Part shown: positions 43,501 to 50,300 of the stretch, one piece after another
Layout: every line of letters starts with the position of its first letter
Position numbering within the stretch: position 1 is the first letter of the stretch
NCBI GenBank assembly: GCA_013396755.1
Contig: VWZF01005468.1
Location: forward strand, 325,031 to 389,030
From: Sclerurus mexicanus
Taxonomy: Eukaryota; Chordata; Aves; Passeriformes; Furnariidae
Direction: 5' to 3'
DNA length: 64,000 nucleotides
Program-made: the position numbers and the translations under genes
Notes under the pieces: generated by a model
What the model saw: the letters and a program-made list of their open reading frames with translations, nothing else
Told to the model about the DNA's origin: nothing
The model's database searches: none

Positions 43501-46500
43501 ACCAACTTCTACCAGAAGATTTCACTGGATCCTTTGCTTCAAACACTGGCTCAGCATTTTACAGGCACATTTACTTATGTTACAAAGAGAAGCAGGTAGG
43601 AAGACACTTGCTCTTCCAACAATTCCATTTCCTCAAACAAGTGCCATGAGCTCCAGTTATGAACACATGAAGGTCTAACTCACAAATGGAAATGACTGCT
43701 GTCCTCAGGTGCTCTCCGGAATCTCTGTTTCCATCTAAATATAACCAGAATCCTGAGAGGAAAACATTCAAACATAGCCCTTGACTACCAAAGACACTGT
43801 CTCCTTACACACAGGGGAGCAATAAGTAAAGGGGGAACTCTCCAAATCTCTTAGAGGATGCTAATCCAAATAGCAACAAAAATGGACACACTGGGAGATT
43901 TGACACTGCCCTATTCCAGTTTTGTTCAAAAATCAGCCTACGATGACAAAAGTAGCTCTGCTGTCACACAATTCCTGGAGCAGACAAACATGCAGAATTC
44001 ATCCTCATTAGACACCACCACTGATGCAGATCACACAGGTGAACTAATTCCAAAATACTCCCTGACTGTTGTTAGTCACTAAGGATGCTGTGTGCCCCTA
44101 AACAAGCCTTGGTGCAAGCACCCTGGGCACAGTGATGGATGGATGTCACTCAGCAGCTTGAGAAAGAACAGGACCTGGATCCCACTTCGAGACCATCTGC
44201 CAACCCACAGAACTGTGCCAGGGCCAGATTCCTCAAAACCCCTCTGAAAAATTATGGCAGTGTATAAACTAGACGGTGGGAAATGCAATATTTCCCATGC
44301 ACCCTGGGCTCTATAAAGCAACTCTGATATTTTCTGCAAGCTAGAAAATAGGTTTCCACTGTCCAAGTGGAAAAAAGTACCCTTTGCAGAACCAAAGTCC
44401 TTATGGAAGACTGAAACAGGCACAACAGTCTAGTGGCTACATGCAGCAGGGAATCACATCTGATCCTACAATTAAAAACCATCTTACCAGCCTCACTAAA
44501 GCTCCACTAACAAATACTAAGGTTATCAATCAGCAGCATGTTTGTGGCAAGACTTTGTGAAGGCTAAGAGTTCAAAATCTACCAACGGTAAACAATCATG
44601 TAGTAAGAAAAAAAACCAAACACAACCACAAAGAAATCAAACTCCCAAACAAAACACATGAGAATTAATGCTAAAACCTGAGAGCAACGCAAGGATTGTT
44701 TTATTTTCATGTCAATGTCAAAGCTGTGTCACTGTTAGTTAAAGTTCACTGTGCGGGTAATCACAGGGCATGCAATGTACCAAAGAGAGCTGAGTGCAGC
44801 ATATCTCTATAACCAGACTTGCTACCTCTATAAGACATATTAAGACAAATGTGGATGAAACAAACTCGTCTGCAGAAAGTAGCTGCATTATCCCATAAAA
44901 TCAGGAATATCCTATGGCTTACTAAAAAGAGACACACACCATTCGCCTGCTGATTTGACAAGGAAAATCCTCTTCCAATCTTGTGGATATTTATTAATCT
45001 GGTTCTGAGGGTTCACAACCAAGTTCTCACTGATTAGCAAGTGCACATCTGCTGAGCACACGTAGTACTGACTCAGTGTGGAGGAAAGGCACAAGTAAAA
45101 CATAGTTGCTTAAGTCTCATGGAATAGGTTTAAAGCCAGGCATTCTAATATCACTTCTGCAACATGCTCCAAAGTTGCACGTAGGGAGGTGTTACAAATC
45201 AACTCCTGCTGAATCTCAAGAAGTTACAAGGATGTGGAACTCTGAAACCGGGTTGAAAGAATCCAAATTCCAGATCCCATGTGACAGAGACACCGGTGTT
45301 TCACAGTAGCCTGTAAGCTCTTCTATGAAGAGACTCTCTTGCAGTGTCTGCAGGCTACCCCGGGAGTAAGTACGTGAGCAAAAAAAGTCACTGCCCTCAG
45401 CTTTCCTTCACAGTTCTTCCCTGAAATGCCCATGCCTCACTTGTGCAGCTGGTTCCAACGCCTTGCCCAAAGAGGCCAGATCAGCACAAACTGCTCATTC
45501 CCACCTTCTGCCCCAGCCAGGCGCATGCAGGCGGCTGGGCGGGGGTGCGCTGCACTCAAAGGAACAGCTCCACCTGCGGATCAGATGGAGCAGATCCCTC
45601 TGGCAGCAGAGCAATAACAAGCATCTGGGAGCAGTAAGATGAGCACAGCTGGAACCAGAGACTGACATCAGTCCACAGCCCATTACACTCAGCCCCTACC
45701 CCAGGTGTGCACCACCCCGGGCAAGGCTTTTCCACAGGGACCAAAATATCCTGACAAGAAAGATGAAGATCCTTTTTCTCCTCAGCACACGTGCTTTGCA
45801 CAGCTTCCTGGGCATACAGATCAAAAAGCCAAAAGGTTACCAAACTACTTTTTAAGGACTTGTTTAAGAAACAGTAACAATTTGATGGCCAACTGTGCTT
45901 TCCAAGGATCTAATTTACGCTTTCAAAACTCGAGAGATTGGCAGTATTGTCAACACCAGCAGTCAGCTCCAGTCTTCAAGAATAACGAAGAGGAAGAACT
46001 GGCACTTAACACAGTAAATTCTGAAGCAGAGATGAAGAACAACCATATAGTATTCTAATACTGTACATCAAGAGCTACTGCAGCCTGACACATGGCCAGG
46101 TTGTGGAGCGACACAGCGTTTAATATTACCTTCAGTGAAGACCCCCACACGTTAAAGCTCCTCAATGACCGACACACAGCAGTATTCTGACCCTGTAATC
46201 CAGGCAGGCTCCGGGAGCACCATTTCCCACCGGGAGCCCGCGCCTATTTGCGGCAAACGCTGCAGGAACTTTACCAAGCGGCACGCGAAGCCCGTGTTTA
46301 CCTCGGCCCGTCTCCACTCGCTGCCTGAAGAGCACCACCTGAATCACCCGAATCCCCTCCTCCTCTCGGCAATTAGCCCCGAAACGACGCTAATCACGGA
46401 CCGGAGCTCGGAGGTCCCTCCCGAGCTCGATCGCTCCCCGCGATCGCTCAGCCCATCCCATCGCCCCACCGCAATGAGGGTCCGGGGCTTCAGGCGCCGT

Positions 46501-47039
46501 GTGTGTGCCCCCCACACGGACAGACACACACGGACACACGGACGGACACACAGAGACACACGGACACACGGACACACACACACAGACACACACAGAGACA
46601 CACGGACACACACACAGAGACACGGACACACACACAGAGACACAGGGACACACGGACACACACAGGGACACACGGACACACACACAGACACACACACGGA
46701 GACACAGGGACACACGGACACACACACAGANNNNNNNNNNNNNNNNNNNNNNNNNNNNNNNNNNNNNNNNNNNNNNNNNNNNNNNNNNNNNNNNNNNNNN
46801 NNNNNNNNNNNNNNNNNNNNNNNNNNNNNNNNNNNNNNNNNNNNNNNNNNNNNNNNNNNNNNNNNNNNNNNNNNNNNNNNNNNNNNNNNNNNNNNNNNNN
46901 NNNNNNNNNNNNNNNNNNNNNNNNNNNNNNNNNNNNNNNNNNNNNNNNNNNNNNNNNNNNNNAGGTCGAGCAGGCAGCTCTGGCCCAGCGCCGCGAAGGC
47001 GTCCTGCAGCCGGTTGACGAGCGGGATGAGCCCCTCCAT
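7536..47039 (-). CDS. DNM3: Dynamin 3, 5' part: coding exons 1-13 (PH, GED and proline-rich exons outside window)
   Basis: Large GTPase that assembles into helical collars on membrane necks and drives fission; DNM3 is known mainly from brain (postsynaptic endocytic zones) and testis. Thirteen coding exons join in frame on the minus strand: 46963-47039 (cut by the gap), 30830-30903, 22210-22359, 20709-20912, 20063-20161, 19034-19194, 17575-17717, 15962-16097, 14899-14966, 14219-14357, 13095-13181, 11055-11125, 7536-7584. With the 69 bp inferred to lie in the gap they make 509 codons. Visible GTPase motifs: switch I T60 (GIVTRRP), DLPG 131-134, TKLD 200-203, and VNRSQ at 229-234. Exons 7-13 cover the BSE and stalk. 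The paralogue is DNM3, not DNM1 or DNM2, because of ALGQSCLL in exon 1, ENCLILAVTPANTD in exon 4, ELSGGAKINRIF in exon 8 and KGPCLKSVDLV in exon 10. Odd points: the P-loop is missing in N, intron 9 has a GC donor, and the N-terminus is shorter than usual. Confidence 0.97.
7585..11054 (-). other. DNM3: DNM3 intron 12
   Basis: 3.47 kb of AT-rich unique-looking sequence between exons 12 and 13. T-rich run with GTGGG at 8871-8890. No gene, RNA or confident transposon recognised. Confidence 0.75.
11055..11125 (-). CDS. DNM3: DNM3 exon 12 (stalk, end of middle region)
   Basis: 71 bp, residues 470-493. Encodes MLLLIDIQVSYINTNHEDFI then GFA and two bases of Asn. Mammalian DNM3 begins this exon with Val rather than Met. 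Acceptor TTAATAG, donor GTAAGT. Confidence 0.97.
13095..13181 (-). CDS. DNM3: DNM3 exon 11 (stalk)
   Basis: 87 bp, phase 0 at both ends, residues 441-469. Encodes LATYPRLCEETERIVAGYIR then EREEKTKDQ. Acceptor TTTCAG, donor GTGAGA. Confidence 0.97.
14219..14357 (-). CDS. DNM3: DNM3 exon 10 (stalk)
   Basis: 139 bp, residues 394-440. Encodes TGLFTPDMAFEAIVKKQIVK, LKGPCLKSVDLVMQELINTV and KKCTKK. DNM1 and DNM2 carry mutually exclusive versions of this exon. I recognised only one copy here. Acceptor TCCACAG, donor GTAACT. Confidence 0.97.
14899..14966 (-). CDS. DNM3: DNM3 exon 9 (stalk), followed by a GC splice donor
   Basis: 68 bp, residues 372-394. Encodes MEFNEKELRREISYAIKNIH then GI and the first two bases of Arg. 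The donor reads AG then GCAAGT, a GC-AG class site. The frame continues only if this donor joins the acceptor at 14358, giving Arg-Thr-Gly-Leu-Phe. The nearby GT four bases downstream would shift the frame. Confidence 0.95.
15461..15522 (-). mobile_element. CR1 LINE 3' tip in DNM3 intron 8
   Basis: Plus strand ATCACAGAATCAGAGAATG then ATTTGGGTCGAAAGGGACCT is the reverse complement of a CR1 3' end. About 60 bp, the shortest convincing remnant in the gene body. Confidence 0.75.
15962..16097 (-). CDS. DNM3: DNM3 exon 8 (stalk)
   Basis: 136 bp, residues 326-371. Encodes MVQQFSVDFEKRIEGSGDQV, DTLELSGGAKINRIFHERF and PFELVK. LELSGGAK is the DNM3 version of this stalk segment. Acceptor AATTCAG, donor GTATTT. 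Ends in phase 0. Confidence 0.98.
17575..17717 (-). CDS. DNM3: DNM3 exon 7 (end of GTPase domain into bundle-signalling element and stalk)
   Basis: 143 bp, residues 279-326. Reads QLTNHIRDTLPAFRSKLQSQ, LLSIEHEVEVYKNFRPEDP and RKTKALL, ending in the first two bases of a Gln codon (CA before GTGAGT). Acceptor TTTTTAG. Confidence 0.97.
19034..19194 (-). CDS. DNM3: DNM3 exon 6 (G5 region)
   Basis: 161 bp, residues 225-278, ending in phase 0. Contains YIGVVNRSQKDIDGKKDI, the base-contacting G5 region, then AERKFFLSHPSYRHMADRMG and LQKVLNQ. Acceptor CTTTCAG, donor GTAAAA. Confidence 0.98.
20063..20161 (-). CDS. DNM3: DNM3 exon 5 (G4 motif TKLD)
   Basis: 99 bp, residues 192-225. Encodes [20 protein letters not shown] followed by EVLENKLLPLRRG. 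TKLD at 200-203 is the guanine-specificity motif. Acceptor GGTCAG, donor GTGAGA. Confidence 0.98.
20709..20912 (-). CDS. DNM3: DNM3 exon 4 (switch II, DLPG)
   Basis: 204 bp, residues 124-192. Contains DLPGITKVPVGDQPPDIE (the G3/switch II region), RENCLILAVTPANTDLANSD and KLAKEVDPQG. The TPANTD wording is typical of DNM3. Acceptor CATGCAG, donor GTAAGC. Confidence 0.98.
22210..22359 (-). CDS. DNM3: DNM3 exon 3 (GTPase domain)
   Basis: 150 bp. Reads EYAEFLHCKGKKFTDFDEV, then an acidic helix with ETDRVTGMNKGIS, ending in INLRIYSPH. Acceptor TTCACAG, donor GTAGGT. Residues 74-124 of the predicted protein. Confidence 0.97.
22360..30829 (-). other. DNM3: DNM3 intron 2
   Basis: 8.47 kb, mainly AT-rich. 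A GC-richer patch at about 26940-27300 interrupts it and opens a 192-codon plus-strand frame (26995-27573) that I could not match to any protein family. An A run with CAAACA lies around 28099-28115. No transposon recognised with confidence. Confidence 0.7.
30830..30903 (-). CDS. DNM3: DNM3 exon 2 (switch I)
   Basis: 74 bp, phase 2 in and phase 1 out. Encodes DFLPRGSGIVTRRPLVLQL followed by ITAKT. It includes the G2/switch I threonine (T60 here, T65 in mammalian numbering). Acceptor TTTCCAG, donor GTAATT. Confidence 0.97.
34868..34948. repeat. A/C-rich low-complexity tract, DNM3 intron 1
   Basis: About 80 bp of AAAC, AACA and CCCC interruptions with no unit strictly repeated. Similar tracts lie at 40591-40670, 44606-44657 and 19469-19517. 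They look like decayed A-rich simple sequence. Confidence 0.8.
39557..39579. repeat. (AT)n microsatellite, DNM3 intron 1
   Basis: ATATATATATTATATATATT-type run of about 23 bp following a short A run. Confidence 0.85.
40591..40670. repeat. A/C-rich low-complexity tract, DNM3 intron 1
   Basis: AATAATAAT followed by a long A run and AAACC/AACCAAA motifs, about 80 bp. No function visible. Confidence 0.8.
44606..44657. repeat. A/C-rich low-complexity tract, DNM3 intron 1
   Basis: A run followed by CCAAACACAACCACAAAG-type sequence, about 50 bp. Confidence 0.7.
46503..46730. repeat. CA-rich tandem satellite in DNM3 intron 1
   Basis: Interleaved units of CACGGACA, CACAGAGA and plain CACA repeats, alternating purine-pyrimidine for long stretches. 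It runs directly into the N gap, so its true length is unknown and it is the probable cause of the assembly break. Confidence 0.95.
46731..46962. other. Assembly gap, 232 N
   Basis: Unsequenced. By homology it should contain the last 69 coding bases of DNM3 exon 1, including the P-loop, the exon 1 splice donor, and more of the CA-rich repeat. The stated size may not be real. Confidence 0.95.
46963..47039 (-). CDS. DNM3: DNM3 exon 1, partial (first 25 codons plus 2 bases; rest in gap)
   Basis: Translates from ATG at 47039-47037 as MEGLIPLVNRLQDAF then AALGQSCLLD, the start of the dynamin GTPase domain. The next base is N. By comparison with other dynamins the missing 69 bp would encode the P-loop (GGQSAGKSS). 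I chose this start because it opens the conserved EGLIPLVNRLQDAF block. The MGNR leader seen in mammalian dynamins is absent upstream: the preceding codons read VSGGGG, and the next in-frame Met is 56 codons further up. Confidence 0.93.
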
Positions 47040-47075
47040 CCCGCCGCCGCCGCTGACAGGTACCGGGCGGCGCAC

Positions 47076-47086
47076 TGCGCATGCGC
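47076..47086. promoter_or_regulatory. NRF1-type palindrome TGCGCATGCGC
   Basis: Matches the NRF1 consensus (YGCGCAYGCGCR core) exactly through GCGCATGCGC. It lies 37-47 bp upstream of the DNM3 ATG. NRF1 is a known activator of TATA-less CpG-island promoters. The palindrome also contains an ATG on the minus strand (47082-47080) that is out of frame with DNM3. Confidence 0.7.
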
Positions 47087-47330
47087 CCCTCCCGCCGCCC
47101 GGGGGCGGGGCCTCCGCGGGCAGACCACGCCCCCTCCCGGTGCGGTCCCAAACCGGCCCGAAATCCGCCCAAAATCCGCCCTCGCCGCGCGCGAGGCCGA
47201 GCCACACGCAGGGTCGAGGTGCTCGGTTCGCTCACAGCCCTGTGCGCGGCGGGCCCGCGGAGCCATCGCGGGCGAGTGCCGAGAGGTCCCTCGCTGCAGC
47301 AGACCGAGGCACCGCTGCTCGTTGGCTGCA

Positions 47331-50300
47331 AGTTGCCTGGCTCTCTTATTATTGGTGTTCTGCCTCCCACGGGTTCGTGATGCTCTCGTTTCTCGTGCTG
47401 ATTAGTCTGCGTGCTCCATCTTTCTTGTCTTTTGGGTTTCTTGGGCTGGTGGTCTGTGATCTGCCCCTGCCAGAATTACCTGTTACCCGGTCAGAGATGA
47501 TTTCAGCACGGTTCTGAGCTGTCTTTATTAGCTGCTTCCTTATCTTTGGCAGTTCTGCCAAATATCCTTGTAACCCATAAATTCTGGATTCTTCCTGTCC
47601 GCTATCAGTGGTACGTCCTCCCCAAGCTTTGGTAACCCCTCCCTGTATCTGAGATCATTGAAACATGTCAGACCCCTAATCCTCAACAAAGCAATTCTCC
47701 TGACAAGTGATTTGTCTTTCTAACATCAGGACATCACTTAGAGCTTGCTATTTGTTTCACAGATTAAATCTCCTTTCCTGTTGATTAGGCTTGAAAGTAT
47801 ACAAAGATTAAACACCGAAGAACATCTTTTCTTAAGATGATGATCTTAAGATGACCACTCCCAACCTGACCCCTTCTATGATTCTATCCCTGTCCAAGGA
47901 CAAGCCAGCCTTGGTGCTGCAACCCTCAGGCACGAAGGGCACAGTTTGCCCAGGTCGGCACACTGACCACGAGACCACCACGTTGCCCCTCTGCCCCAAG
48001 AGCCCTGATCCCAGCTGGCCACCCCATCCCGCTGCTGGAAAGGGCTGCAGCGTCCCCTGGCAGCCCCTGAACAAAGGGCTGTGCCACCCTCCAACATGCA
48101 GGTTAGGTTTCCATGTCCTCTTCCTCTATGACTTTTGTCACCAAACTGGGAACAGGGCCAAACTGTCCCAGCATGAACCTGGCAGACAACTGGCTTCAGC
48201 ACTTCCCAGTCTGCAGAGCAGGGCATTTTGGAGCAGTCCCAGTGGCTGAATTCCTCTCAGCTCCTGCCTGCAATGGGAACAGGAGCAGCGGGAACCACGG
48301 TCCATCCCCGTGGCACATGAGTGTCCCTGGCAAACCTCAAAGACCCTCAGCCACGGGTGGGAGTGCTGCCAGGTCAGACACATTCACCAGAGCCAGGGCA
48401 GGGCAGGCCCAAGGAGCCAGGGCTGGCAGCAAGTGGATGGCTCAGGATCGGGCTGGGAAGCAACAACAAGGTCCAAGCAACGTCGCTGCAGTGGGTTCAA
48501 TTAAAAACGCATACTGAGGCTGAGCTAAAAGCTCAGGCAAACAACAGAGATGAGGTTTATCTGTGATTACTGGCAGCAGTCACAATGTGAAAATACCCAA
48601 AACACAGGCTTTGGAGTCCTGCAGCGATAAAAGTTATCCTCTGTATTAAACCAGACACCGGCCTCGCTCAGCGTGAAAAGCAAAACAAAAGGGAACTGTG
48701 AACATCCCTGCAGGCTGATGGAGACTGACGATCTGGAGGATTATCAAAACTTCTTGGCCAGAGCTCTCAATAAGTGTAAAAAATTACTCCCTACAGCACA
48801 CCAACTTACAACTCTGGGAAGAAATGAACAGTTTTTAATCGGCATTGTGCAGAAATGCCTTCTCTTGTAGGGGCTTTGCCACTGCAGTTAGATTATGGCC
48901 TCTGGGAAAAGCCTTGCCACCATTTCTATCGAGATGGGGCCTGGGAGTTATTGACATAATTATGCCAATTAGCAGCATGATTATTTCTTCCTCTACTCCT
49001 GAGAAAGCAGGCTATGCCAGGAGGCACTAGAGTAGCTGCCTGGCCTTCCTCCAGTTCGTGGGTTTCTACAGAGGCTGGAAGTCAGGAAGAACAGGATCAC
49101 ATTCTGGCCAAATCCGCCTCATCTGAGCATCAGAGCACTTCGTGCTGCCCCCATGAAATAATTAAGATCTGCAGAAGAGCAGCCTGGCAATAGGATTGCA
49201 TCTCCACAGGAGACAAATGGAGATTGAAAAAGGCACGATGCCTGGGAGCAATACTATGCACCCCTTCAAAGTGATAACCTACAGAACTGTCCTTTTCCTT
49301 CCAGTCTTTAGAGTACACATTTGTTTGCTTCTATGATTAAAATAAATTAAGAAAACACCTAAAGTGAGGAAAAGTTTGAGTTATTCCCCCAAGTCTGTTA
49401 AGTTTTCAAACTGAACTTTTTTGTCTGGTGAAGCAGAATTAAAGCTGCCAAGTCACCACACTCACAAAAATCCAGTCTCTCCCTGGAAAAAAAAGCCTCA
49501 AGCAGCCAAGTATAGATTTCCCCTCTTCTGGAAAAAGCACAAATATTTTCATTATAAATGCCCCTGTTATCATAAGGATGCTCGTTTTTTCAACAATTCC
49601 AAGAGAGCAGTGGAGAAGAGAGGAAGGGCACCTGAGCATATCTTCAGGTCTCTGCTTTTCCTGACTTCTCCAGGCACCTCGTTCCAAACCCCCGTGTGGA
49701 GCCCAGCCTGGCTTTCTGAATTTGCCAAGATTCATAGTGGCTAAATTAAAGGAAACGGGTACTACTATCAGAGATCATTGCAAAGCTTCTTGTAATGAAT
49801 AACCATGAAATTAGAAGACCAAAAACAGTGTCAGGGGACCACAAAAGAAGTATTTTTCTGGGGGAGCACCAGGTGTGATCCACAGGAGCACAGAGGTGCT
49901 CACTGGTTAACCAGTTGAACATAATCTGTTTTTACCCTGTGCTCAGTTGTGCCCCACAGTATTTATCATTTCCTTTTGCTACGTGTCAGGCTTAGCAAGG
50001 AGAGAAAACCTTTTCTGACCACCTCTCCTGGCACAGCAGGAAGAGTGCCCTGCTCCCCAGGGCAATGTGCCAGCTCCATCAGCATGGTCTGATGTCACCA
50101 GCTCCAGCACAGCCTGCCGGGGCTCCCAGCCCTGTTGAAACCTCCAGTGCATTTCAGATCAAGCCCACAGACAGCAAGTTTGTCCTGCCATGACTTTCAG
50201 AAAAATAGATGGCGAAAATAGCCTGGCTTCAGGGTGCAGCTGAATCATTTGAGCCCACAAACTTACCCACAGACACTTTTCCCTAACCAGGCAGTGTGAC

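Larger units (their letters stand above)
30904..46502 (-). other. DNM3: DNM3 intron 1 (to the CA-rich satellite)
   Basis: About 15.6 kb, mostly AT-rich with GC-richer patches near 31.8-32.1, 34.0-34.4 and 45.4-45.7 kb. It contains A/C-rich tracts and an (AT)n run listed separately. No coding exon or RNA gene recognised. The last 340 bp before the satellite are CpG-rich and belong to the promoter island. Confidence 0.7.
46160..47330. promoter_or_regulatory. DNM3: DNM3 CpG-island promoter region
   Basis: GC-rich, CpG-dense stretch around DNM3 exon 1, interrupted by a CA-rich satellite and the N gap. It contains a plus-strand GC box at 47101-47110 and a reversed GC box around 47126-47135, and no TATA box that I can see. 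It marks the border between the AT-rich gene body on the left and GC-rich DNA on the right. Exact edges are by eye. Confidence 0.75.

Noticed and set aside
46165..47517. Long plus-strand frame of apparent His-Thr-Asp repeats through the gap (and minus-strand Cys-Val-Ser repeat frames)
   Set aside because: These are produced by the CACACGGACA satellite and by N being read through; they are not coding.
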